Assembly: GCA_021202325.1 (NCBI GenBank)
Contig: JAJQDF010000075.1
Span: 1 to 14,723, forward strand
Reading direction: 5' to 3'
Origin: Clostridiales bacterium
GTDB lineage: Bacteria; Bacillota; Clostridia; Lachnospirales; Anaerotignaceae
DNA: 14,723 nucleotides
Under the pieces are notes generated by a model, which made no database searches, was not told the DNA's origin, and saw nothing but the letters and a program-made list of their open reading frames with translations. The translations under genes were made by a program, and so were the position numbers. Positions 8,344 through 14,723 of this stretch are shown one piece after another; within the stretch, counting starts at the first letter, position 1, and the number at the start of each line of letters is the position of its first letter.

Positions 8344-8808
8344 ATGAGAAAAATTAAATTATTAGCAATTCTCACAGTTATGATAACTATGCTTATCTCT
8401 GTAAATGCGTATGCCGCTGTATATGAAGGTGAGCCTGATATTATAGAAATAACAGGCGGAATAGATATGGACAGGACATATGAATCCACATTCGACAGCA
8501 CCAGAACAATTACCGGCAGAGCCGAATGCGGAACTATAATCACAATAGATGTCTGTACAGAAGACGAGGATGACGAGCTTGTTGTAATGAGATCCTATGA
8601 GATTGAAGTAGGAATAAGCGGATATTTCTCCAAGAATGTTAGACTTTACGAGGGAGAAAATATTATAGTCATCTCCGATGGAGACGGACAGGCTGCAGTG
8701 ACAGCGTGTATAAGGAGAAAAAGCGAGAAAATAAAGAATAAGCTGGAGCGCGGCATATATATGCCCGGAAATGGTTCCGGCACGTATTTTTCATTTTCAA
8801 TGGACTGA
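8344..8808 (+). CDS. Small secreted protein with Ig-like beta domain
   Basis: I do not recognise this 154-residue protein. It starts with a clear signal peptide (MRKIK, then a hydrophobic run to about 20, with a likely cut after VNAYA near residue 24), so it should be exported. The mature part is acidic and beta-rich. The pattern GRAECGTIITIDV followed by GYFSKNVRLYEGENIIVIS resembles small bacterial Ig-like or glucodextranase-B-like domains, where F...V.L.EGEN.I.V is common; this is inference. A basic stretch (RRKSEKIKNKLERG) and a Gly-rich end follow. It has a strong AAGGAGG site 8 nt before the ATG, so it is very probably a real gene. It lies between walK and the yycH-like gene, which suggests an envelope role connected to WalK. 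It could also be independently regulated, given the elaborate upstream region. Confidence 0.75.
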   Translation: MRKIKLLAILTVMITMLISVNAYAAVYEGEPDIIEITGGIDMDRTYESTFDSTRTITGRAECGTIITIDVCTEDEDDELVVMRSYEIEVGISGYFSKNVRLYEGENIIVISDGDGQAAVTACIRRKSEKIKNKLERGIYMPGNGSGTYFSFSMD

Positions 8809-8831
8809 ATGTAAGCCGGAGAATATCCGGC
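8765..8831 (+). promoter_or_regulatory. Four-arm hairpin region before yycH
   Basis: Two hairpins with related sequence: CCGGAA/TTCCGG (8765-8770, 8775-8780) in the last codons of the small secreted gene, and GCCGGA/TCCGGC (8815-8820, 8826-8831) in the 45-nt gap. The second arm (TCCGGC at 8776-8781) can instead pair with the third (GCCGGA at 8815-8820), giving mutually exclusive folds. No T-run follows, so termination is unlikely. The last arm ends 12 nt before the GGTGAT site of the next gene. Confidence 0.4.
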
Positions 8832-8853
8832 AGATAAATAAGCGGTGATAATT

Positions 8854-10233
8854 ATGAAGTATAATAAGCTGGCTAATTTGGCTATATTTGTACTTGTTGC
8901 CGCAGCTGTGTTTCAGACCGGTGAGTTATGGCTTGGGAATACCGAAAGCCATAACTTTTTTTATTCTCTGTTTCCCAATACGGTGAGCGAAATTAATGAG
9001 AATGATAAAAGCTATGAAATTATTGAACCGGAAAAAACAGTTGTAGGCTATGGAAACAGAAAATTTAATATGATTTATTCAGACAGCGGCGCTTCATCGG
9101 TTACTGCGCTGTGCGAGGACGTAATAGAGGATGTTTTGACGGATGGAAGCTTTGAGAGCGTGTCTCAGATTAGCTGGGCGGATTACATTGAGGGAAAGAC
9201 TGTAATATTGAAATATTCCTTTAATATATCGGCTTTGGAATTTCTGAGGGGCTACGGTGTAAACAATACCGAGTTTTTGAACAATGTCAAAAGTATAAAC
9301 TATATCGTTGTTGCACCGGGAAGCGGAAGCTCGGAGAGCACGAGCTGTTATTTTATCGATACAAGTGCATCCGAGGCATATTTGTTTACATTAAGCGGCG
9401 GAGAATCCACAACTGCCCTTTATAATGCCATACAGAATATGCAGTATTCCGGCGGCACAGGACTTGATTATATTTCTACGATGCAGAGCGGCATGAATAT
9501 TTTCGACAGCATATATGTGCCTCAGTGGACCGATTCGGAATACAGCTATAACGCTGTTAAGGTAAATAATTCTTTCCTTGCTGAAGACGGTGAAATTGAC
9601 CTTACAAGCCTCGGAGAGTATGTAAACTTATTCTTTGACAACTATATTTCCGGAGAGGACGCCTCAAAGGTCAATGATGTTTATACATTCAGCAATGACA
9701 ATGTGGTTGTTAAGTACTATTCATACGGAGTTTTGGACTATTACAACTATGATGCCGGCTCATCCGACAGCGAACAGACAATTGCCAGTGCATATACGGT
9801 CAGCCAGAACTTTATAAATAAGGACAGCTATATTACAAATGATGTTTATCTGGCAGGGGCGGAAACAAGAAACGACGGACTTGTGTTCTATTATGACTAT
9901 GCCATAAATAATGTTCCTGTGGTGCTGTCGGATGAAATAGTGCAGGAAACTGGAATGAGCCATGCTATAGAGATTGTTGTAAGCAATGACGGAGTTAAGA
10001 GGTATAAGAGGTACGTTGCTGACATTGAGCTAGACGAGGAAAATACGGCGGCAATCAATGTTGATATGATTTCTGCATGGGATGATGCCATAATGAATTA
10101 CAGCGGAACAGAGGATGTTACATCGGTTTCAGATATGTATATCGGCTATTATTTGAACGGCGAAGATGATATTTATATTAAGTGGTTTACTTTAATCAAT
10201 GGCAGTACTATAGTCGGAGAGACCTACAGGTGA
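8854..10233 (+). CDS. yycH: YycH-like regulator of WalK
   Basis: The 459-residue product has one N-terminal membrane helix (about 7-24) after MKYNKL, then a large extracytoplasmic domain starting GELWLGNTESHNFFYSLFP. This fits YycH (WalH), which in Bacillus and Staphylococcus binds the WalK membrane region and changes its activity. The family is poorly conserved; the assignment rests mainly on topology, size, position after walRK and the adjacent yycI-like gene. The ATG at 8854 is preferred over an in-frame GTG at 8845 because the GTG lies inside the GGTGAT ribosome binding site. The stop at 10231-10233 touches the SD of the next gene, showing tight co-translation. The domain is long and acidic, rich in Tyr, Asn and Ser, as expected for an exported protein. 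Confidence 0.75.
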   Translation: MKYNKLANLAIFVLVAAAVFQTGELWLGNTESHNFFYSLFPNTVSEINENDKSYEIIEPEKTVVGYGNRKFNMIYSDSGASSVTALCEDVIEDVLTDGSFESVSQISWADYIEGKTVILKYSFNISALEFLRGYGVNNTEFLNNVKSINYIVVAPGSGSSESTSCYFIDTSASEAYLFTLSGGESTTALYNAIQNMQYSGGTGLDYISTMQSGMNIFDSIYVPQWTDSEYSYNAVKVNNSFLAEDGEIDLTSLGEYVNLFFDNYISGEDASKVNDVYTFSNDNVVVKYYSYGVLDYYNYDAGSSDSEQTIASAYTVSQNFINKDSYITNDVYLAGAETRNDGLVFYYDYAINNVPVVLSDEIVQETGMSHAIEIVVSNDGVKRYKRYVADIELDEENTAAINVDMISAWDDAIMNYSGTEDVTSVSDMYIGYYLNGEDDIYIKWFTLINGSTIVGETYR

Positions 10234-10243
10234 GGTGATTTCA

Positions 10244-11146
10244 TTGGACTGGGGAAAGGCTAAAAAGATAATAATTTTTCTGCTTATAGCACTAAACATA
10301 GCGCTGTTTGCTATGAACAGATATTACAACAGCGATTATCGCCTTACACAGGCTGAGGAAAACGCTATATATAAGCTGCTTTCTCAAAACGGCATAGGCA
10401 TATATACCGAGCTTATTGAGGAATACGATCCTATGAAGCAGCTGGATGTTACTGTTGCGTCACCGGATATTGAAGAGCTTAAAAGTATGTTCTTCGACGA
10501 GGATGAGAATGTGGAGACTGAGATTGAGTTTGATCAGCTTATATTGAGAACATATTCGGCAGAGGTCATTGCGGAGGACAGCAAAATAAGCTTCAGCTGC
10601 CCGACGGGCTACGGCGAGATAAGCGGCGTCGGAAACGATGCGGCGAAAAAATTGGCCCAGTCCTTTATGGAGAGGATGAGAGAGAGCTATTCCGACTATG
10701 TTCTGGATAGGATAACTTATAAAAACGGCGGCTATCAGCTGGAATATTATGAGTATTACAAGGGCTATAAGGTATTTTGCAACTACTGTATATTCTTTAT
10801 CGATGACTATGGAATAAAGAGTATAGAATCCGAGAACTACGACATAAACGGTTTTGTGGAGGAAAACAGGGATATATGCGCTTCTTCCGAGGCGGTTCTT
10901 ACATATATGTACAGCAGCAGCGGCAGTGATACGGCCAGATTTATAGAAAGCATAGAGCTGGGATATGACCTGAGAGAGTCCGAGGAAATAGTTGACGGCT
11001 CGAAAATAAGGCTTGTTCCCTGCTATTATATATATCTTCTGAACGAAGATGAGCCCTTTGTGGTATATGCCTACACAAATACGGCCAGAACCACAACTGC
11101 GGCAGTCACGGCGGCAAGCACCGATAGTTTAGATGAACAAAGCTAA
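10244..11146 (+). CDS. yycI: YycI-like regulator of WalK
   Basis: A 300-residue single-pass membrane protein: MDWGKAKK, a membrane helix about 8-25, then an extracytoplasmic domain with GGYQLEYYEYYKGYKVFCNY and FIDDYGIKSIES, and a Thr/Ala/Ser-rich tail. The MDW(G/S)KAK start is typical of YycI (WalI), which forms a complex with YycH and WalK in the membrane and tunes WalK activity. The start is taken as TTG at 10244, with AGGTGATT at 10233-10240; the in-frame GTG at 10235 lies inside this ribosome binding site and would add three residues before the family's normal start. It is 10 nt after the yycH-like stop and is the last gene of the wal unit, followed by a strong terminator. Assignment is by N-terminal motif, topology and context. 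Confidence 0.8.
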   Translation: MDWGKAKKIIIFLLIALNIALFAMNRYYNSDYRLTQAEENAIYKLLSQNGIGIYTELIEEYDPMKQLDVTVASPDIEELKSMFFDEDENVETEIEFDQLILRTYSAEVIAEDSKISFSCPTGYGEISGVGNDAAKKLAQSFMERMRESYSDYVLDRITYKNGGYQLEYYEYYKGYKVFCNYCIFFIDDYGIKSIESENYDINGFVEENRDICASSEAVLTYMYSSSGSDTARFIESIELGYDLRESEEIVDGSKIRLVPCYYIYLLNEDEPFVVYAYTNTARTTTAAVTAASTDSLDEQS

Positions 11147-11154
11147 TATTACAC

Positions 11155-11188
11155 CCCTTAAGCTGAGAAAAAAGCTTAAGGGTTTTTT
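11155..11188 (+). terminator. Rho-independent terminator of the wal operon
   Basis: A perfect 10-bp stem CCCTTAAGCT (11155-11164) / AGCTTAAGGG (11173-11182) with an 8-nt A-rich loop runs directly into TTTTTT at 11183-11188. It separates the wal locus from glmM. Confidence 0.95.
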
Positions 11189-11208
11189 CATACCCTGTGA
11201 AAATTTTT

Positions 11209-11237
11209 GTGACATTTTTTGCATGCGTAAATATAAT
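11209..11237 (+). promoter_or_regulatory. Upstream promoter P1 of glmM-glmS
   Basis: GTGACA (11209-11214) and TATAAT (11232-11237) are 17 nt apart, 11 of 12 consensus sigma-A positions. It lies just after the wal terminator; transcription would start near 11244. Confidence 0.75.
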
Positions 11238-11251
11238 AATATCAAGGGTTA

Positions 11252-11280
11252 TTGCCAGATTAAAAAACCGGTGCTATAAT
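11252..11280 (+). promoter_or_regulatory. Downstream promoter P2 of glmM-glmS, extended -10
   Basis: TTGCCA (11252-11257) and TATAAT (11275-11280) are 17 nt apart, with TGC directly before the -10 (extended -10). This is the best promoter in the window. Transcription from near 11287 would leave a leader of about 106 nt before glmM. Confidence 0.8.
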
Positions 11281-11297
11281 AAAACAGAATATGTACT

Positions 11298-11321
11298 TAA
11301 CAAATATGTAACAAATATTTG
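11298..11321. repeat. Repeated TAACAAATAT with palindrome in glmM leader
   Basis: TAACAAATAT occurs at 11298-11307 and 11309-11318, an 11-bp period (about one helical turn), and the second copy overlaps the palindrome CAAATATTTG (11312-11321). It lies just downstream of the predicted P2 start, a place where a repressor could act. No known site was recognised. Confidence 0.4.
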
Positions 11322-11358
11322 GTGGATGCAGAAATTTTATATATGTTTTTATAGATAT

Positions 11359-11381
11359 AACAACTTTTTGTTGTTGGGAGG
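11359..11381 (+). promoter_or_regulatory. Ribosome binding site of glmM beside a small hairpin
   Basis: AACAAC (11359-11364) can pair with GTTGTT (11370-11375) around a TTTTT loop, directly beside the GGGAGG ribosome binding site (11376-11381), which lies 11 nt before the ATG. The stem is weak and does not cover the site. Confidence 0.4.
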
Positions 11382-11392
11382 CTAATTGTTTT

Positions 11393-12741
11393 ATGGGGAA
11401 ATTATTTGGCACTGACGGAGTCAGAGGTGTAGCCAATACAGAGCTTACAGGCCGCTTAGCCTATGAGCTTGGAAGGGCAGGCGCATATGTGCTTACCAAG
11501 GAAACATACCATACGCCGAGAATTTTGGTCGGCATGGATACTAGAATATCTGGAGATATGCTGGAGGCGGCGCTCACGGCGGGCATTTGCTCTGTGGGAG
11601 CCCATGCGGTTTTGGCAGGAATTGTTCCTACGCCGGCTGTGGCTTATCTTGTAAGAAAATATAATCTTGATGCAGGAATAGTTATTTCCGCATCCCATAA
11701 TCCGGTGGAATACAATGGAATAAAGTTTTTTAATAATGAGGGCTATAAGCTGAGAGACGACCTGGAGGAAATGATAGAGGAAATCGTTATGAGCGATTCA
11801 GACGAATTGCCAAAGCCCACCGGTGAGTTTATAGGCACAAAGAGCTTTGCCGAGGAAGCACTTGATGACTATATTGATTTTCTGACGGCTTCAAGCAGAG
11901 CTGATTTTAGAGGTATAAAGGTTGCCATTGACTGTGCCAACGGAGCGGCATATAAGGCGGCACCGATAGCACTTCTCAATCTTGGGGCTGAGTTATGCAT
12001 AATTCATAACGAGCCCGACGGAAACAACATAAATCTTAACTGCGGTTCCACCCACATAGACTCGCTCAAGGAGCTTGTGGTGGAGAACGGAGCCGACATA
12101 GGTTTGCATTCGACGGCGATGCTGACAGGTGCCTTGCCGTTGACGAAAACGGCGAGCTCATTGACGGCGACAAAATATTGGCTATTTGCGGACTGTATCT
12201 CAAAGAAAGAGGCAGACTTGCCGGAAATACCGTTGTCGGCACAGTTATGAGCAACATGGGACTTTCAGTGATGGCCAAGAAGAATGAAATAAATATTGAG
12301 CAGGCCAATGTAGGCGACAGATATGTTATTGAGAAAATGCTGGAAGGCGGCTACATCCTTGGCGGAGAGCAGTCCGGACATATAATATTCAAGGAATTCA
12401 ATACTACCGGTGATGGTATTATTACTGCCATTCAGATGCTGACGGTTTTGAAAGCAAGGGGCTGCAAGGCCAGCAAGCTTGCAAAAATAATGGACATTTA
12501 CCCTCAGGTTCTTGTAAATGCCAAGGTCAGCAACGAAAATAAAAACAGCTTTATGGAAAACGACAAGATAAGAGAGGCTGTGCTTGAGCTTGAGAAGAAG
12601 TTTGAGGGCGAAGGCAGAGTGCTCATTAGGCCCAGCGGAACAGAGCCGCTTGTCAGGGTTATGATAGAAGGAAAGGACATAAATCAAATACATCAGGATG
12701 CAGAAACACTTGCTTCAATAATTGAGCATAATTTGCAGTAA
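11393..12741 (+). CDS. glmM: Phosphoglucosamine mutase, broken by a 1-nt frameshift
   Basis: GlmM interconverts glucosamine-6-phosphate and glucosamine-1-phosphate on the way to UDP-GlcNAc for peptidoglycan. The start [15 protein letters not shown], the phosphoserine loop [15 protein letters not shown] (phospho-acceptor Ser101) and the C-terminal phosphate-binding [15 protein letters not shown] are all present. However, the frame is broken: after Gly237-Leu238 (12101-12106) the text reads TTGCATTCGAC where TTGGCATTCGAC is expected. One missing G near 12106-12107 destroys the metal-binding DGDADR loop (expected residues 241-246). As read, frame 0 ends at 12250 with 285 residues; the rest (up to 12741) continues two frames on with no ribosome binding site. 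Restoring one base gives 449 residues, the normal GlmM length. Since glmM is normally essential and nothing else is decayed, a sequencing or assembly error is more likely than a true pseudogene. Confidence 0.93.
12101..12111 (+). other. Apparent single-base deletion site in glmM
   Basis: GGTTTGCATTC at this point would read Gly-Leu-Ala-Phe if one G were added (GGTTTGGCATTC), joining frame 0 upstream to the frame that encodes FDGDADR downstream. The lost base is one of a GG pair. There is no slippery heptamer of the usual type, so programmed frameshifting is unlikely. Confidence 0.85.
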
Positions 12742-12755
12742 GGAGGTTGTTCCAT

Positions 12756-14588
12756 ATGTGTGGAATTGTAGGATATATAGGGAAACAGCAAGCACCGTCG
12801 ATACTCATTGACGGCCTGACCAAACTGGAATACAGAGGATACGACTCGGCAGGAGTAGCCATATTTGACGGCAGTGACATAAACGTGCTTAAGACGAAGG
12901 GCAGACTTTCCAATCTGATAAAGCTTGTAATAGAGCATCCCGTCAGCGGAACACTGGGCATAGGCCACACAAGATGGGCTACCCATGGAGCGCCTTCCGA
13001 TATTAATGCACATCCCCATATGAGCGAGGACAGCGAAATTGCCGTTGTTCATAACGGAATTATTGAGAACTACATGGAAATAAAAGAAGAGCTTTTAAAA
13101 TCCGGCTGGCACTTTGTTTCGGAGACAGACTCGGAGATTATAGCCTGCATTATCGATAAATATTATAAGGATGGAATGAGCTTTGAGGATGCTGTGTTTA
13201 AAGCGGTTGCAAGACTCGAAGGTTCCTATGCACTTGGCATAATATGCAAGGACTGCCCCGAAAAGCTTATTGCCGTAAGAAAGGGTTCGCCCCTTGTAAT
13301 AGGCAAAGGCAACGGCGAAAACTTCATCGCAAGCGATATTCCGGCTATTTTGAACTACACAAGAGAGGTTTATTTCCTTGAGGAGGACGAAATTGCCGTA
13401 ATTACAGAAGACAGCATAGCTATATATGATAAGGACAGAAATGCTGTAAACAGGGACATTTACCATGTAACATGGGACATTGAGGCGGCGGAAAAAAGCG
13501 GATATGCCCACTTCATGCTGAAGGAAATACACGAACAGCCCAAGATTGTCCGTGAGACAATACTCAAGCGTGTGCCTGAAAGCGGCGGCATTGACCTTGA
13601 TAATATTAAGCTTGGTAAAGAAGAACTGGACAACATAGACAGAATATATGTGGTGGCCTGCGGAACGGCCTATTATGCCGGCCTTATCGGAAAGCATCTC
13701 ATAGAAAAAATATGCAGAATTCCGGTAATAAGCGAGGTTGCCAGCGAATTTAGATATAAGGATCCAATATTGGATGAGAGAACACTGGTTATTGTGGTTT
13801 CGCAGTCGGGAGAAACTGCCGATACCCTTGAGGCGCTTAGAATTTCCAAAAGACATGGTGCAAGAGTATTAGCCATAGTAAATGCTGTAGGCAGCTCCAT
13901 TGCCAGAGAAGCCGACGATGTATTCTATATACTCGCAGGCCCTGAAATCGCAGTTGCCTCAACGAAGGCATATTCGGCCCAGGTTGCGGCGATGTATATA
14001 CTCACTTGCCATATTGCCCTGACATTGGGAAAGATGTCCGAGGAGGAATTTGAGGTCATTAGGGCTGAATTGTATTCACTTCCTTCCAAGATTGAGGTTA
14101 TACTCAATAATAAATCCGTTGAGAAGAAGCTGGCGGCAAAGTATAAGGATGTCCGCAATGTATTCTTTATCGGAAGGGGACTGGACTACCTTGTTAGCCA
14201 GGAGGGCTCTTTGAAGCTTAAGGAAATAGCATATCTTCACAGCGAGGCCTATGCAGCAGGAGAGCTTAAGCACGGCCCAATTGCAATGATTGATGAAAAT
14301 ACTCTTGTGGTTGCTATTGCGGCTCAGGAAGATTTGATAGAAAAGACAATAAGCAATATAAAGGAAGTAAAGGCAAGGGGAGCAAATACGATTGCCATAG
14401 CCATGAAGGGCAATACAAAGATAGCCGATGTGGCTGACGATGTCATATATATTCCTAGAACAATGGGAATATTGGCGCCGATACTTGCCAACATCCCTGA
14501 CCAGCTATTTGCCTATTACATGGCAATAAATTTGGGAACGGACATAGATAAGCCGAGAAATTTGGCAAAGAGTGTAACGGTAGAATAG
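12756..14588 (+). CDS. glmS: Glutamine-fructose-6-phosphate aminotransferase (isomerising)
   Basis: GlmS makes glucosamine-6-phosphate from fructose-6-phosphate and glutamine, the first step to UDP-GlcNAc. The 610-residue product starts MCGIVGYIG; the Cys2 nucleophile must follow the initiator Met, which fixes the start at ATG 12756 rather than TTG 12747. AGGAGG at 12741-12746 is 9 nt ahead and overlaps the glmM stop. The glutaminase domain has YRGYDSAGVA, HTRWATHG, HNGIIENY and SETDSE. Two SIS sugar-isomerase domains follow, with VVACGTAYYAG (about 299-309), SQSGET (349-354) and ELKHGP (503-508), and the end DKPRNLAKSVTVE carries the catalytic Lys605. It sits 14 nt after glmM, so product and substrate enzymes are made together. 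No room exists for a glmS ribozyme before the gene. Confidence 0.97.
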   Translation: MCGIVGYIGKQQAPSILIDGLTKLEYRGYDSAGVAIFDGSDINVLKTKGRLSNLIKLVIEHPVSGTLGIGHTRWATHGAPSDINAHPHMSEDSEIAVVHNGIIENYMEIKEELLKSGWHFVSETDSEIIACIIDKYYKDGMSFEDAVFKAVARLEGSYALGIICKDCPEKLIAVRKGSPLVIGKGNGENFIASDIPAILNYTREVYFLEEDEIAVITEDSIAIYDKDRNAVNRDIYHVTWDIEAAEKSGYAHFMLKEIHEQPKIVRETILKRVPESGGIDLDNIKLGKEELDNIDRIYVVACGTAYYAGLIGKHLIEKICRIPVISEVASEFRYKDPILDERTLVIVVSQSGETADTLEALRISKRHGARVLAIVNAVGSSIAREADDVFYILAGPEIAVASTKAYSAQVAAMYILTCHIALTLGKMSEEEFEVIRAELYSLPSKIEVILNNKSVEKKLAAKYKDVRNVFFIGRGLDYLVSQEGSLKLKEIAYLHSEAYAAGELKHGPIAMIDENTLVVAIAAQEDLIEKTISNIKEVKARGANTIAIAMKGNTKIADVADDVIYIPRTMGILAPILANIPDQLFAYYMAINLGTDIDKPRNLAKSVTVE

Positions 14589-14631
14589 GCGCGGAGCGCC
14601 TTAAGCGGAAAGCCTGTGGGCTTTCCGCTTA
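14588..14631 (+). terminator. Paired hairpins after glmS, probable terminator
   Basis: A small stem GGCGC/GCGCC (14588-14592, 14596-14600, loop GGA) overlaps the last base of the stop codon. Right after it is a perfect 13-bp stem, TAAGCGGAAAGCC (14602-14614) with GGCTTTCCGCTTA (14619-14631), loop TGTG. The position and strength suggest the end of the glmM-glmS transcript, but only TTATTAT follows, not a real T-run. Confidence 0.6.
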
Positions 14632-14640
14632 TTATGGAAA

Positions 14641-14676
14641 CAAATCGAAAAGTTCCAGGAGAAACTTTTCAATTTG
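14641..14676 (-). repeat. Long hairpin, possible minus-strand terminator or dispersed repeat
   Basis: CAAATCGAAAAGTT (14641-14654) and AACTTTTCAATTTG (14663-14676) are 14-nt inverted arms around CCAGGAGA. The one mismatch is C-A on the + strand but U-G in minus-strand RNA, so the structure is intact only for a minus-strand transcript, where a T-rich TTTGTTT follows. It could end a gene converging from beyond the window or be a dispersed palindromic element. Confidence 0.5.
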
Positions 14677-14704
14677 CGGTGGCTAATAATTAGGTATAGA
14701 AGTG

Positions 14705-14723
14705 GTCGGAAATGAATTCCGGC
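14705..14723. repeat. Partial inverted repeat at the window edge
   Basis: GTCGGAA (14705-14711) and TTCCGGC (14717-14723) pair around ATGAA with one T-G wobble. The structure reaches the last base and may continue beyond it; what it belongs to cannot be judged here. Confidence 0.3.

Noticed and set aside
11197-11385. A 62-codon open frame between the wal terminator and glmM
   Set aside because: It overlaps both predicted glmM promoters, has no ribosome binding site (its start is inside the terminator region) and its translation has no protein-like pattern. It is better read as a promoter and leader region.
11287-11392. A riboswitch or ribozyme in the glmM leader
   Set aside because: The leader is AT-rich and only about 106 nt, with weak stems only and no recognised ribozyme core or riboswitch signature.
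12178-12741. The second glmM part as an independent gene starting at TTG 12178
   Set aside because: It has no ribosome binding site, begins in the middle of a conserved domain and joins perfectly to the upstream part when one base is restored.
13095-13856. A 253-codon open frame on the minus strand
   Set aside because: It is opposite glmS coding sequence, with no ribosome binding site or recognisable domain.

Overview
This window looks like a core chromosomal segment of a Firmicute, most likely class Clostridia (Lachnospirales-like). The evidence is the hpf-secA-prfB gene order, a WalR/WalK two-component system with YycH- and YycI-type regulators, AGGAGG/GGTGAT ribosome binding sites, frequent AGA and ATA codons, TTG starts and TATAAT promoters. 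The lineage is inferred from gene content and style, not from a search. All recognised genes lie on the + strand. No tRNA, rRNA, CRISPR array, phage gene or transposase was seen.

Layout. (1) 1-4600, translation and secretion: long-form hibernation factor hpf (113-652) with its own terminator, then secA (859-3435) and release factor 2 prfB (3455-4555), closed by a terminator at 4571-4600. (2) 4621-5577: an RluA-family pseudouridine synthase with a TTG start only 20 nt past that terminator. (3) 5590-11188, the wal locus: a clear promoter, walR (5691-6386), walK (6397-8199, TTG start), a 144-bp gap rich in symmetric elements, a small unrecognised secreted protein (8344-8808), yycH-like (8854-10233) and yycI-like (10244-11146, TTG start), ending in a strong terminator. 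WalK should sense the envelope and phosphorylate WalR. YycH and YycI are single-pass membrane proteins that adjust WalK in related bacteria. (4) 11209-14631, the amino-sugar operon: two tandem promoters, glmM (11393-12741) and glmS (12756-14588), which make glucosamine-6-P and convert it to glucosamine-1-P for peptidoglycan, ending in a paired hairpin. The last 90 bases hold a further long hairpin and a partial one.

Most notable points. glmM is broken by an apparent single-base deletion exactly at its DGDADR metal-binding loop, probably a sequence error in an essential gene. The small secreted gene inside the wal locus has a 40-nt hairpin that would bury its Shine-Dalgarno sequence, preceded by repeated TAAC boxes around an AT-rich palindrome. 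prfB lacks the usual programmed frameshift, and its codon 24 CTT is followed by TTG instead of TGA. I see no clearly new multi-gene system; the best candidate for something undescribed is the 154-residue secreted protein and its control region at 8200-8850.
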